A DNA stretch of 10,881 nucleotides, from NCBI GenBank assembly GCA_030447145.1, contig JAUJLY010000058.1, positions 1 to 10,881 of the forward strand. The letters are read 5' to 3'. Shown here in pieces: positions 1 through 5,990 of this stretch (the stretch's first letter is position 1; every line of letters begins with the position of its first letter). Under the pieces are notes generated by a model. That model worked only from the letters and a program-made list of their open reading frames with translations, searched no databases and was not told the origin of the DNA. This DNA comes from Thermomicrobiales bacterium. Lineage in GTDB: Bacteria > Chloroflexota > Chloroflexia > Thermomicrobiales > UBA6265. The translations under genes and the position numbers were made by a program.

Positions 1-800
1 TGACGAGGGAGATTCTCGACAGTGGGGTGATCGGCACGATCGAGAACGTGCAGGCGATCAATAATGTCCCCTTCTATGGCTCGAACTACTATCACGGCTG
101 GATGCGCAATGAGGACCTGACAGGGGGCCTCTGGCTGCAGAAAGCGACGCACGACCTTGACTACCTCACGTACCTGATCGGCAAGCCACCTGCCCGGATA
201 GTCGCCGTCGAGTCCAAAACCGTCTTCACCGGGGAGATGCCCGCGGGCCTCTACTGCCTTGAATGCCCGGTGAACGACACGTGCCCGGAGAGCCAGAAGA
301 ACCTCTTCTACATGCAGGGCATTCTCGATGACATGCACAAGGCGGAGGAGTGGTGGGATGGCCGTTGGCAGTGCAGCTTCGCCGTCGATACCGGGAACCA
401 CGACGCCGCGACGGCTATCCTCCAGTACGAATCCGGTGCACATGCGGTCTACACCCAGAACTTTTACGCTCGGCGCGGCGCGGGCCAACGCGGCGCCACC
501 TTCATCGGGTACAAGGGAACCGTCTCGTTCGACTGGGTGACGAGTGAGGTAGTGGTTCACCACCATCACTCACCACGGGTGGAGCGGCATGTCCTCGGCG
601 GTGGGGACGGTGGCCACCATGGTGGCGACCGCGAGCTTGCGCACGACTTCCTGGCGATTCTCAACGGTACAGGGAGGAGCCGGGCAACGCTGGAGGACGG
701 GTTGCTCAGCGCGCAGCTCTGCATGATGGCAAAGCGGAGCTGCCGGACGAGTGGTTTTGAGACCTACCAGCCCCTCTGGAGTGCCGCAGCCGTTCGATAG
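1..800 (+). CDS. Gfo/Idh/MocA family oxidoreductase, 3' part
   Basis: The reading frame is open to the left edge (first whole codon at base 3) and reads TREILDSGVIGTIE before the first possible internal start at 27, so the gene begins outside the window. That stretch matches the helix-strand that follows the Rossmann domain in NAD(P)-dependent Gfo/Idh/MocA dehydrogenases. The Rossmann fold and the EKP motif would lie upstream and are not seen. Visible family traits are the GGLWLQKATHDLDYLTYLIG segment, which carries the conserved His/Asp of the substrate site, and a C-terminal GGHHGGDRELAHDFLAIL segment typical of the alpha/beta substrate domain. A cysteine cluster (CLECPVNDTC, codons at 255-284) occurs in many sugar and inositol dehydrogenase relatives, where it looks structural or metal-binding. 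About 265 residues are present. The substrate cannot be told from sequence. The stop is TAG at 798-800. Confidence 0.9.
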   Translation, partial: TREILDSGVIGTIENVQAINNVPFYGSNYYHGWMRNEDLTGGLWLQKATHDLDYLTYLIGKPPARIVAVESKTVFTGEMPAGLYCLECPVNDTCPESQKNLFYMQGILDDMHKAEEWWDGRWQCSFAVDTGNHDAATAILQYESGAHAVYTQNFYARRGAGQRGATFIGYKGTVSFDWVTSEVVVHHHHSPRVERHVLGGGDGGHHGGDRELAHDFLAILNGTGRSRATLEDGLLSAQLCMMAKRSCRTSGFETYQPLWSAAAVR

Positions 801-871
801 GCATGGACGTCCAGGCATTCTCTTGTTGCATCCCTCGTACTATCGCTTGAGGCAATCCTGAGAACCCGGTG

Positions 872-889
872 CCTCCGTGTATCCGGAGG
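872..889 (+). other. Small perfect hairpin after the oxidoreductase gene
   Basis: CCTCCG (872-877) and CGGAGG (884-889) form a perfect 6 bp stem with a 6 nt loop, 72 nt after the oxidoreductase stop. No T-run follows, so this is at best a weak terminator or an RNA fold. The rest of the 801-1019 interval shows no convincing promoter or gene. Confidence 0.25.
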
Positions 890-1070
890 AAACCGCCGAC
901 AGGCCCTGTGCGTAGGCATCAACGGGATTGCATGAGCGCCCCCGTCTGGAGTGGCATGGTATCTTCATGCCGAGAACTTCCTGATATCCGCAGTTTTCCC
1001 TAACCAAGGCAGGTAACACTTGAATTCCGAATTGAAGCGTCCGGGACGATCGCGATTCGTTGAGCGACCG

Positions 1071-1994
1071 ATGGACCGCCGAAAGTTTTTGCATGCCTGT
1101 GCCATGACCGCCGCAGGCGGGCTGCTGTTGCCAGGGGCATCCGGTGCTCAGGAGAGCAGTCTGGATCTCCCGCCATCGCAGAACACCTCGACCCCGGCCG
1201 CGCCGGTCGGCGCACGGTTCAACGAAGGGCTGCTGCCAGACCATCGCCTGATCATGTATTATGGATTTCCCGAAAACCCGAATATGGGAATTCTTGGCGA
1301 ATACTCTCCGGAGCAGCTCTTGCCGCAACTGCTCGAGCAGAAGGCTGAGTACGAGGCTGTCATCAATGACCGACCGTGGAAGGCGGGTTTTGAGCTGATC
1401 GCATCTGTTGCGCAGCGCGATCCGGGCGCGGACGGCAAGTACATCGCCGATACCGATGGCAAGTGGCTGGACATGTACACCCAATTCACGGAAGCCAACG
1501 ACATGTTCCTGGTGCTCGATGTGCAGATGGGGCTTAAGACGCCGAAGGAAGACTATGAAGGACTGGAGCGCTGGCTGCGCTACGATCACGTCCACCTGGC
1601 AATCGATCCCGAGTTCCATGTGCTTCCGGGTGAAACTCCTGGGATCGAGTTGGGATCAATCGATGCCGCAGATGTTGCGGAGGCGCAGGCGTGGCTGTTG
1701 CAGCTCGCCGAAAAGTACGGCACGTCGCGCAAGATGCTGCTGATCCACCAGTTCAACGTCTACTCCGTATCGAACAAGGATCAGATCAAGCCAGTGCAGG
1801 GTGTCGATCTGGTGCTCAACATGGACGGCTGGGGACCTCCGTGGCAGAAGCTGGAGACGTGGGAGGTGATCATCCAGCAGACGCCGATCGAGTACAACGG
1901 GGTCAAGGTGTTCTACCGGCAGGATGAACCACTGATGACGCCGGCCGAGGTGATGGCGCTGCAACCGACGCCGGATGTGATCAACTACCAGTAA
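1071..1994 (+). CDS. Tat-exported conserved protein of unknown function
   Basis: This is a 307-residue protein from the ATG at 1071. Its N terminus is a twin-arginine signal: MDRRKFLHACAM, then an Ala/Gly/Leu-rich stretch ending near ASGAQ, with probable cleavage around residues 25-28. The mature part begins with a Ser/Pro/Thr-rich linker, then YYGFPENPNMGILGEYSPEQ, FELIASVAQRDPGADGKY, MFLVLDVQMG, HVHLAIDPEFHVLPGE, LLIHQFNV, LVLNMDGWG and a C-terminal PTPDVINYQ. I recognise these blocks from a family of secreted or lipid-anchored proteins in Actinobacteria and Chloroflexota with no assigned function. The alternating beta strands with acidic ends (LDVQ, IDPEF, NMDGWG) suggest a TIM-barrel-like, perhaps glycosidase-like fold, but that is inference. 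A TTG at 1020 in the same frame, preceded by AGG at good spacing, would add 17 residues before the Tat motif, so the start is not certain. Confidence 0.8.
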   Translation: MDRRKFLHACAMTAAGGLLLPGASGAQESSLDLPPSQNTSTPAAPVGARFNEGLLPDHRLIMYYGFPENPNMGILGEYSPEQLLPQLLEQKAEYEAVINDRPWKAGFELIASVAQRDPGADGKYIADTDGKWLDMYTQFTEANDMFLVLDVQMGLKTPKEDYEGLERWLRYDHVHLAIDPEFHVLPGETPGIELGSIDAADVAEAQAWLLQLAEKYGTSRKMLLIHQFNVYSVSNKDQIKPVQGVDLVLNMDGWGPPWQKLETWEVIIQQTPIEYNGVKVFYRQDEPLMTPAEVMALQPTPDVINYQ

Positions 1995-2013
1995 GTCGGT
2001 TCCTGGAGACGAA

Positions 2014-2055
2014 TGCAGCGCACCCTGGTGGAGCTATCCATCGGGGTGCGCTGTG
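2014..2055 (+). terminator. Long hairpin after the Tat-exported gene
   Basis: CAGCGCACCC (2016-2025) pairs perfectly with GGGTGCGCTG (2044-2053). Pairing continues inward through positions 2026-2032 and 2037-2043, with two G-U wobbles, to a four-base loop (2033-2036), and outward by two wobbles, about 19 pairs in all. It begins 20 nt after the stop at 1994, where a terminator belongs. No T-run follows (TGCTTGAC), so it may end or stabilise the transcript without a classical U tract. Confidence 0.6.
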
Positions 2056-2116
2056 CTTGACACTGCTCTGGTGGAAAGCCTTTTCGAATTTCGTGCGCCA
2101 TGTCTGCATGCCAGCC

Positions 2117-2158
2117 CTGACAGAATTACGTTCGGGCGATCGTCCCATGCTCTGTCAG
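2117..2158. repeat. 8 bp inverted repeat in the convergent intergenic region
   Basis: CTGACAGA (2117-2124) and TCTGTCAG (2151-2158) are perfect inverted copies 26 nt apart. A further GGG/CCC pair (2134-2136 with 2144-2146) lies inside and could extend the fold. It sits between two convergent genes, 59 nt past the stop of thpR on the minus strand, so it could be part of that gene's 3' end. No T-run follows on either strand. Confidence 0.35.
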
Positions 2159-2217
2159 AAGCTTGGCGGTTGGAATGCCGTTTGGACACCGGACCGAGAC
2201 CCTTCGGGTTACGACCC

Positions 2218-2925
2218 TTACGATTCGGGAACCTGCAGCGGATACCGCCCAATGATCTCATAGCGGGCGCCTTCGCGGCTGAGGTGGCTTCGGACAAGAT
2301 GCACCTCTCGCACAGGGAAGGGGACTGGTTTCTCGTGCGTAACCTCGCCGCTGGTCGCTAATTCCCCGAATCGGGTGCGAATGGCGCCGGGAAGATCGCG
2401 GATACGGATGGTGCGGGTGTCGCGCACGCGGCCGAGCGTGATATGGGGGCGGAACTCCTTCTCGTCCAGCTTGACCTCGAAGGATTGCAGCAGCGATCCG
2501 ATGTCGTTCCGGATCGTCTCCAGCCGGTGGGCCGGGCCCCAGAGCCCCAGCCAGAGCACCCGTGGACGCCTGATAGAGGGGAAGGCGCCGAGGTCGGCGG
2601 TCCTCAGGTCGAACGCCGCATGGGGCGTAATTGCTTCCCCGAGCGTCAGGCGGAGCAGTTCCGCGTTTTCCGGAGCGGTATCGCCAAGGAAATGGAGCGT
2701 CAGATGGGCGTTGCCAGCATCCGTCCAGCGAATCGGCCAGTCGTTGCCGCGAAGGTCGGCGATGATCCGTGCGACGAACTCGCGGACCTCATCCGGTAGC
2801 GGCACAGCGATAAAGAGGCGCCACGGGGTGTCTTCGGATTCCTCGGGCGGTCGCTCCCTTACAAAGCGCTTGCGGCGCTGCTTCGGGCTGCGACGTTGTG
2901 ACTGTTGGCCGTCGTTGTTCTCCAT
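2218..2925 (-). CDS. thpR: RNA 2',3'-cyclic phosphodiesterase (2'-5' RNA ligase family)
   Basis: This is a 2H phosphoesterase superfamily protein of 235 residues from the ATG at 2925. The two catalytic His-x-Thr-Leu motifs are present: HLTLHFLGD at residues 74-82 and HITLGR at 161-166. Between and around them lie the usual family blocks, WRLFIAVPLPDEV (35-47), FPSIRRPRVLWLGL (115-128) and VREVHLVRSHLS (205-216). Family members hydrolyse 2',3'-cyclic phosphate RNA ends to 2'-phosphates and can ligate tRNA halves in vitro; the physiological substrate is unclear. The first ~30 residues are a charged tail (RRSPKQRRKRF) that most members lack and that could bind RNA, which is inference. An in-frame ATG at 3009 would overlap pheA and has no support. 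The 2925 start lies 6 nt after a good -10 box. The gene is divergent from pheA. Confidence 0.9.
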   Translation of the reverse strand: MENNDGQQSQRRSPKQRRKRFVRERPPEESEDTPWRLFIAVPLPDEVREFVARIIADLRGNDWPIRWTDAGNAHLTLHFLGDTAPENAELLRLTLGEAITPHAAFDLRTADLGAFPSIRRPRVLWLGLWGPAHRLETIRNDIGSLLQSFEVKLDEKEFRPHITLGRVRDTRTIRIRDLPGAIRTRFGELATSGEVTHEKPVPFPVREVHLVRSHLSREGARYEIIGRYPLQVPES

Positions 2926-2931
2926 GGTGGG

Positions 2932-2960
2932 AGTATACGGGAGCGCGAAAAGGACGTCGC
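2932..2960 (-). promoter_or_regulatory. Probable leaderless promoter of thpR
   Basis: On the minus strand a TATACT box (2937-2932) ends exactly 6 nt before the ATG at 2925, with no Shine-Dalgarno sequence between (CCCACC). Seventeen bases upstream lies GCGACG (2960-2955), matching TTGACA at three of six positions. This spacing puts the transcription start at or next to the A of ATG, so the mRNA would be leaderless. The core GTATAC (2933-2938) is palindromic, so it could also serve the divergent pheA, but no good -35 is seen on that side. Confidence 0.5.
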
Positions 2961-3008
2961 TCGGGTATGGTTTACCTGGTGACAATGAGGCGACGGAGGA
3001 CAGGTGCA

Positions 3009-3863
3009 ATGACGGTGGCGTATCTAGGACCTCGTGGTACGAACAGCGAGGAGGCGGCGCTTCTCTATGCCGGATCGGAGGCTGAGCTCGAGCCTTTTTC
3101 AGGGATGCCGGAAGTGATCAAGGCGGTGGAGAGCGGGGCGGCCCGGGCGGGAGTCCTTCCGGTGGAGAATTCAATCGAGGGACCGGTCAGCGTCTCGCTC
3201 GATCTGCTCATCCAAACGTCGAACCTGAAGCTGTGTCACGAGGTGGTTGTCCCGATTCGCCATGTGCTCGTCGCGAAGGAAGGCGCACGACCCGAGGGCA
3301 TTCGCAGGGTAATGTCACATCCGCAAGCGCTCGCGCAATGCAGGCTCTTCCTGGAGCGGGAGTTCCCGCAGGCGGAGCAGGTCGCCCGGATGTCCACCGG
3401 AGGCTCCGTCCAGGAGGTTGCTCGTGGTGGTGACCTCACTGTCGCGGCCATCGGGCCGGAGCGGGCCCAACACCTCTATGGTGGCGAAGTGATCGCACGT
3501 GACATTCAGGACGCGCGTAGCAACCTGACCCGATTCATGGTGCTGGCCCATGAGGACGCAGAACCTACGGGTGATGACAAGACCTTCATCGCATTGAAGA
3601 CGGACAAGGATGAGCCAGGCAGTCTTTTCAGGATGCTCGAACCCTTCGCAAAGGCAGGCATACAGCTCACGAATGTGGTTACTCGACCGACCAAAGGCTG
3701 GCTGGGAGAATATGTCTTCCTGCTGGACTTCCAGGGGCACCGGAAGGACCCGGTGGTTGCGAAGTTGCTTGATGACGTCCGTGAGATCGCGGATGAACTG
3801 AAGATCATTGGCTCGTGCCCGCGCTTTCCGGTTGAGCAATACCGGGACCTGTTAGCGGGATAG
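3009..3863 (+). CDS. pheA: Prephenate dehydratase
   Basis: The protein converts prephenate to phenylpyruvate, the committed step to phenylalanine, in the cytoplasm. It has 284 residues and is the stand-alone form with no chorismate mutase domain. The catalytic part is residues 1-180, with the opening VAYLGPRGTNSEEAAL, the binding segment PVENSIEGPVSVSLDLL (51-67), MSHPQALAQC (102-111) and the signature Thr-Arg-Phe of SNLTRFMVL (174-176). A C-terminal ACT domain (about 191-266) carries the phenylalanine-sensing loops GSLF (204-207) and VTRP (224-227). The latter stands where most family members have ESRP. The ATG at 3009 is chosen because GGAGGA lies 7 nt upstream and the family start (TVAYLGP) follows; the frame runs back to 2898 but that part overlaps thpR. 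The MqnA-like gene follows 61 nt after the stop. Confidence 0.95.
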   Translation: MTVAYLGPRGTNSEEAALLYAGSEAELEPFSGMPEVIKAVESGAARAGVLPVENSIEGPVSVSLDLLIQTSNLKLCHEVVVPIRHVLVAKEGARPEGIRRVMSHPQALAQCRLFLEREFPQAEQVARMSTGGSVQEVARGGDLTVAAIGPERAQHLYGGEVIARDIQDARSNLTRFMVLAHEDAEPTGDDKTFIALKTDKDEPGSLFRMLEPFAKAGIQLTNVVTRPTKGWLGEYVFLLDFQGHRKDPVVAKLLDDVREIADELKIIGSCPRFPVEQYRDLLAG

Positions 3864-3912
3864 GGTGCGGCAAAGCCGTGTCCCGGGAACGCGGGAGATC
3901 ACAAGGGCCTCC

Positions 3913-3918
3913 TATACA
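3913..3918 (+). promoter_or_regulatory. -10 box 6 nt before the MqnA-like start
   Basis: TATACA at 3913-3918 is followed by six bases (CCCGAA) and then ATG at 3925, the same spacing as at thpR. No Shine-Dalgarno sequence lies between, so this could be a leaderless promoter inside the pheA-downstream gap. No clear -35 is present at 17-18 nt (CGCGGG or ACGCGG), which weakens the call. Confidence 0.35.
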
Positions 3919-3924
3919 CCCGAA

Positions 3925-4749
3925 ATGAAGCCAACATCAGAAAGTTACAGGATGACCCTTTACATTGATGATTCGTTGATGACCGCACAGGTTCGGGTTC
4001 CACTGGTTGAGGGCTGGGTGGAAACTGATGTGCCGTTCGAGATCCAGAGGAACCTTGCAGCAGCGGATATCGGACCGAGCGATGTGGCGCTGGTTGCCGG
4101 AGCGGAGGCGGCCTTTCTGGGGGAGACGCATTTCATCGAGCCGGAGGTCGCTGTGGTCGCGGAGGCGATGAGCGCTATCGTGATGCGCACACCAGTACGG
4201 CCGGACGGGGTGGAGGAGACTCCGATCCGGATGCTCGGTACTGGCTCGACCGCCGAGCTGTTGATCCGGTCACTGCTTCGTCCCTATTTCGGCATCACCG
4301 CATCCACCTTCGTGAGGGATGACGACGATCGCTCGGCGGCCGATGCCCAGGTCGTGATTCTGGAAGGCCTGCTGGCACTGAACGAGCCTGAGGCGGGCTT
4401 TCAGGAGGATCTGGCCAAGGCCTGGTACATCCTTACCAACACCGCTGTGGTGCATCATGTGACAGTTGTCGGAGTGGAGGCGGAAGCGCGGGGCGCGACG
4501 GGCGAGATCGACCTACTGAAACGGGCCATCCGGACCGGCATTGATCGGCGGCGCGATGTCCGGCGGGAGATGGTGGGGAATGAGGAGATCGACCGGGATC
4601 GGCTGGCGGAGCTGACGAACCGGATCCGCTTCGAGCTTTCCGCGGCGGATCGACAGTCGCTACGAAACCTGCTGGCACGAGGTTCCTGGGGCACGTCATA
4701 CCGGCGGGCGCTGCCAGCATTCCGAGATGAGCTGACAACGGCGGAGTAA
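3925..4749 (+). CDS. MqnA-like protein (chorismate dehydratase fold)
   Basis: This 274-residue protein, close to the usual MqnA length, has the block order of the MqnA/DUF178 periplasmic-binding-like fold. An N-terminal VRVPLVEGW segment comes first, then IGPSDVALVAGAEAAFL (like DVALVPS). A SAIVMRTPV strand is followed by IRMLGTGSTAELLIRSLLR and PYFGITASTF, like the Ser/Thr-rich ligand loop of MqnA. Then come DAQVVILEGLLAL, DLAKAWYILTNTAVVHHVTVV (like the GEEWYRWTGLPFVFAVW block) and a C-terminal NRIRFELSAADRQSLRNLL. True MqnA dehydrates chorismate to 3-(1-carboxyvinyl)benzoate in futalosine-route menaquinone synthesis. The copy is divergent (HHV for FVFAVW), so the activity is not assured. 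The start is uncertain: GTG at 3865 extends the frame, ATG at 3952 also fits, and 3925 is preferred for its -10 box. The gene is convergent with moaD-moaE, 14 nt away. Confidence 0.65.
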   Translation: MKPTSESYRMTLYIDDSLMTAQVRVPLVEGWVETDVPFEIQRNLAAADIGPSDVALVAGAEAAFLGETHFIEPEVAVVAEAMSAIVMRTPVRPDGVEETPIRMLGTGSTAELLIRSLLRPYFGITASTFVRDDDDRSAADAQVVILEGLLALNEPEAGFQEDLAKAWYILTNTAVVHHVTVVGVEAEARGATGEIDLLKRAIRTGIDRRRDVRREMVGNEEIDRDRLAELTNRIRFELSAADRQSLRNLLARGSWGTSYRRALPAFRDELTTAE

Positions 4750-4763
4750 CCCGGCCCACACGG

Positions 4764-5477
4764 CTAGATTCCAGACGGAGTATCGATGCGGCCGGTCTCG
4801 ATCTGATAATCCAGCTCTGAGCCAATCCATGAGGAGCCGTCCTCGTACCATTCCTTTTTCCAGATCGGCACGATCTCCTTGATCCGGGCAATGGCGAAAG
4901 ACGAGGCATCGTATGCGTTCTCCCGATGTGGGGATGCGCACGCGATGATGACGCTGGCCTCCCCCGGTACGAGGTGCCCGATACGATGGGAGATCGCAAT
5001 CCTCACCTCGGGCCATTGATCCGCTACTTCGGTTCCGACACGGGCAAGCATCTTCTCGGCCGCCGACGGGTAGGCCTCATAATCGAGCGCGGTCACCGAC
5101 AGCCCGCGCGCATTGTCGCGCACCGTTCCTGTGAAGGTGACGATGGCACCCGAGTCCGGTCCAGCGACCAAGGATTCGACACTACGTGGGTCCAGCACAT
5201 GCTCCGTGACAGTGAAGAGCTGGGGATGCTGATCCCCACCGCTCACCGGGGGGATCAATGCCACCTCGTCCCCCTCCCGAAGGGGGTGGTCGGGGTCGAC
5301 GTATTCCTCGTTCACCATCACCATCACGGCACGCTCGAGTCCCGCGAGACGTGGAGCGTCCCGGATCGCTAGGCTGAAGATTTCCCCGGCGGTCGTACCA
5401 TCAGGGACATACAGCGCTTCGTCGGATTTACCGAGATGCTCGCGCATGATCGCGAAGTAGCGGACGGTGACGTTCAT
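4764..5477 (-). CDS. moaX: MoaD-MoaE fusion, molybdopterin synthase
   Basis: This 237-residue protein joins both subunits of molybdopterin synthase, which converts precursor Z (cPMP) to molybdopterin. Residues 1-81 are the MoaD sulfur carrier with a ubiquitin-like fold (VTVRYFAIMREHLG at the start, REGDEVALIPPVSGG at the end). Residues 87-225 are MoaE. MoaE residues seen are the Arg of TFTGTVRDN (R120), HRIGHLVPGE (164-173), SPHRENAY (H184, R185) and the two lysines of RIKEIVPIWKKE (K200, K207), matching catalytic Lys119 and Lys126 of E. coli MoaE. The MoaD Gly80-Gly81 is internal, followed by DQHPQ. Such fusions are known as MoaX in Mycobacterium, where cleavage after the Gly-Gly frees the active carrier end; the same is likely here. 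ATG at 5477 has GAGGGA 4 nt upstream. It is the last gene of the minus-strand group with moeA. Confidence 0.92.
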   Translation of the reverse strand: MNVTVRYFAIMREHLGKSDEALYVPDGTTAGEIFSLAIRDAPRLAGLERAVMVMVNEEYVDPDHPLREGDEVALIPPVSGGDQHPQLFTVTEHVLDPRSVESLVAGPDSGAIVTFTGTVRDNARGLSVTALDYEAYPSAAEKMLARVGTEVADQWPEVRIAISHRIGHLVPGEASVIIACASPHRENAYDASSFAIARIKEIVPIWKKEWYEDGSSWIGSELDYQIETGRIDTPSGI

Positions 5478-5515
5478 CGAATCCCTCAGTGTTTGTCATG
5501 TAGCATGAGCGCAAT

Positions 5516-5554
5516 GAGACCCCACTGGACGCAGAAGCGACCCGGCGAGGTCTC
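5516..5554. repeat. Weak inverted repeat upstream of moaD-moaE
   Basis: GAGACC (5516-5521) and GGTCTC (5549-5554) form a 6 bp inverted repeat with a 27 nt loop, in the 109 nt leader upstream of moaD-moaE. No molybdenum-cofactor riboswitch pattern could be built around it. It is recorded as a possible but weak fold. Confidence 0.15.
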
Positions 5555-5586
5555 TATCATCAGCGATGAGCAGATTCGGGACCAGG

Positions 5587-5814
5587 CTAACCCTGGTTGA
5601 GGACGGTCTTGAGGCGATCACGCAGGCGGCTGGCAAACTGATTGTTCACCTGTTCGAGTTCCCTGAAGAGTTCGGACACCTCGCCCTCGCCGGCTTCCTC
5701 CGCGTCCTTCGCATACCGGTTCAGAACATCCTCGGCCTGAAGGAGATTGCTGAGCGTCGTGACGATGTTGTACTCGACGTCCGAAACGCCGAAGCGCCCT
5801 TCCTTATGCGTCAT
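5587..5814 (-). CDS. Small helical protein, unknown function
   Basis: This is a 75-residue protein. The ATG at 5814 is chosen because GGGAGGA lies 5 nt upstream, a near-perfect ribosome binding site. After a short N-terminal lead (MTHKEGRFGVSD) it is predicted to be two amphipathic helices: VEYNIVTTLSNLLQAEDVLNRYAKDA written in two parts as residues 13-30 and 31-38, then residues 43-73 containing SELFRELEQVNNQFASRL. There is no signal peptide, Cys, or metal motif. It resembles in style the half-ferritin-like or four-helix-dimer proteins of high-GC bacteria, but the ExxH metal ligands are absent, so no function is assigned. It lies 176 nt after the peptidase and 109 nt before moaD-moaE. The frame extends to 5991 and its ATG overlaps the peptidase stop (TAATG), but that part does not look coding. 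Confidence 0.75.
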   Translation of the reverse strand: MTHKEGRFGVSDVEYNIVTTLSNLLQAEDVLNRYAKDAEEAGEGEVSELFRELEQVNNQFASRLRDRLKTVLNQG

Positions 5815-5945
5815 CTCTATCCTCCCTGAATGCGGAACGTAGATCCGTTCATTCCCGGAGCTACCGCACAATGGCTGCCATAGGCGGAGGCAGGAAGAAT
5901 TAGAGCCGTTGACCGGGGTCCCAGGCACCAACCACTTGATGGGCG

Positions 5946-5974
5946 CACCATCGATGACACTGATCCCGATGGTG
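5946..5974 (-). terminator. Hairpin just after the S9 peptidase
   Basis: CGATGGTG (5967-5974) and CACCATCG (5946-5953) form a perfect 8 bp stem with a 13 nt loop, starting 16 nt past the peptidase stop on the minus strand. It lacks a following T-run, as does the hairpin at 2014-2055. It could separate the peptidase transcript from the small gene downstream. Confidence 0.45.
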
Positions 5975-5990
5975 TCCAGTTGACCGTACA

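Noticed and set aside
555..575. His-rich stretch in the oxidoreductase as an engineered His tag or metal site
   Set aside because: Only four His in a row inside a natural variable loop, followed by normal family sequence.
928..965. Promoter TTGCAT ... TATCTT before the Tat-exported gene
   Set aside because: The spacer is 26 nt, too long for a normal sigma-70-type promoter.
840..1619. Long minus-strand frame opposite the Tat-exported gene
   Set aside because: No recognisable domain; the plus strand has a clear Tat signal and family motifs.
2898..3008. Longer pheA start
   Set aside because: The added residues are Arg-rich, overlap thpR and its promoter, and GGAGGA directly precedes the ATG at 3009.
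2375..3085. Long plus-strand frame opposite thpR
   Set aside because: Ser/Arg-rich translation typical of an antisense shadow; thpR has both catalytic motifs.
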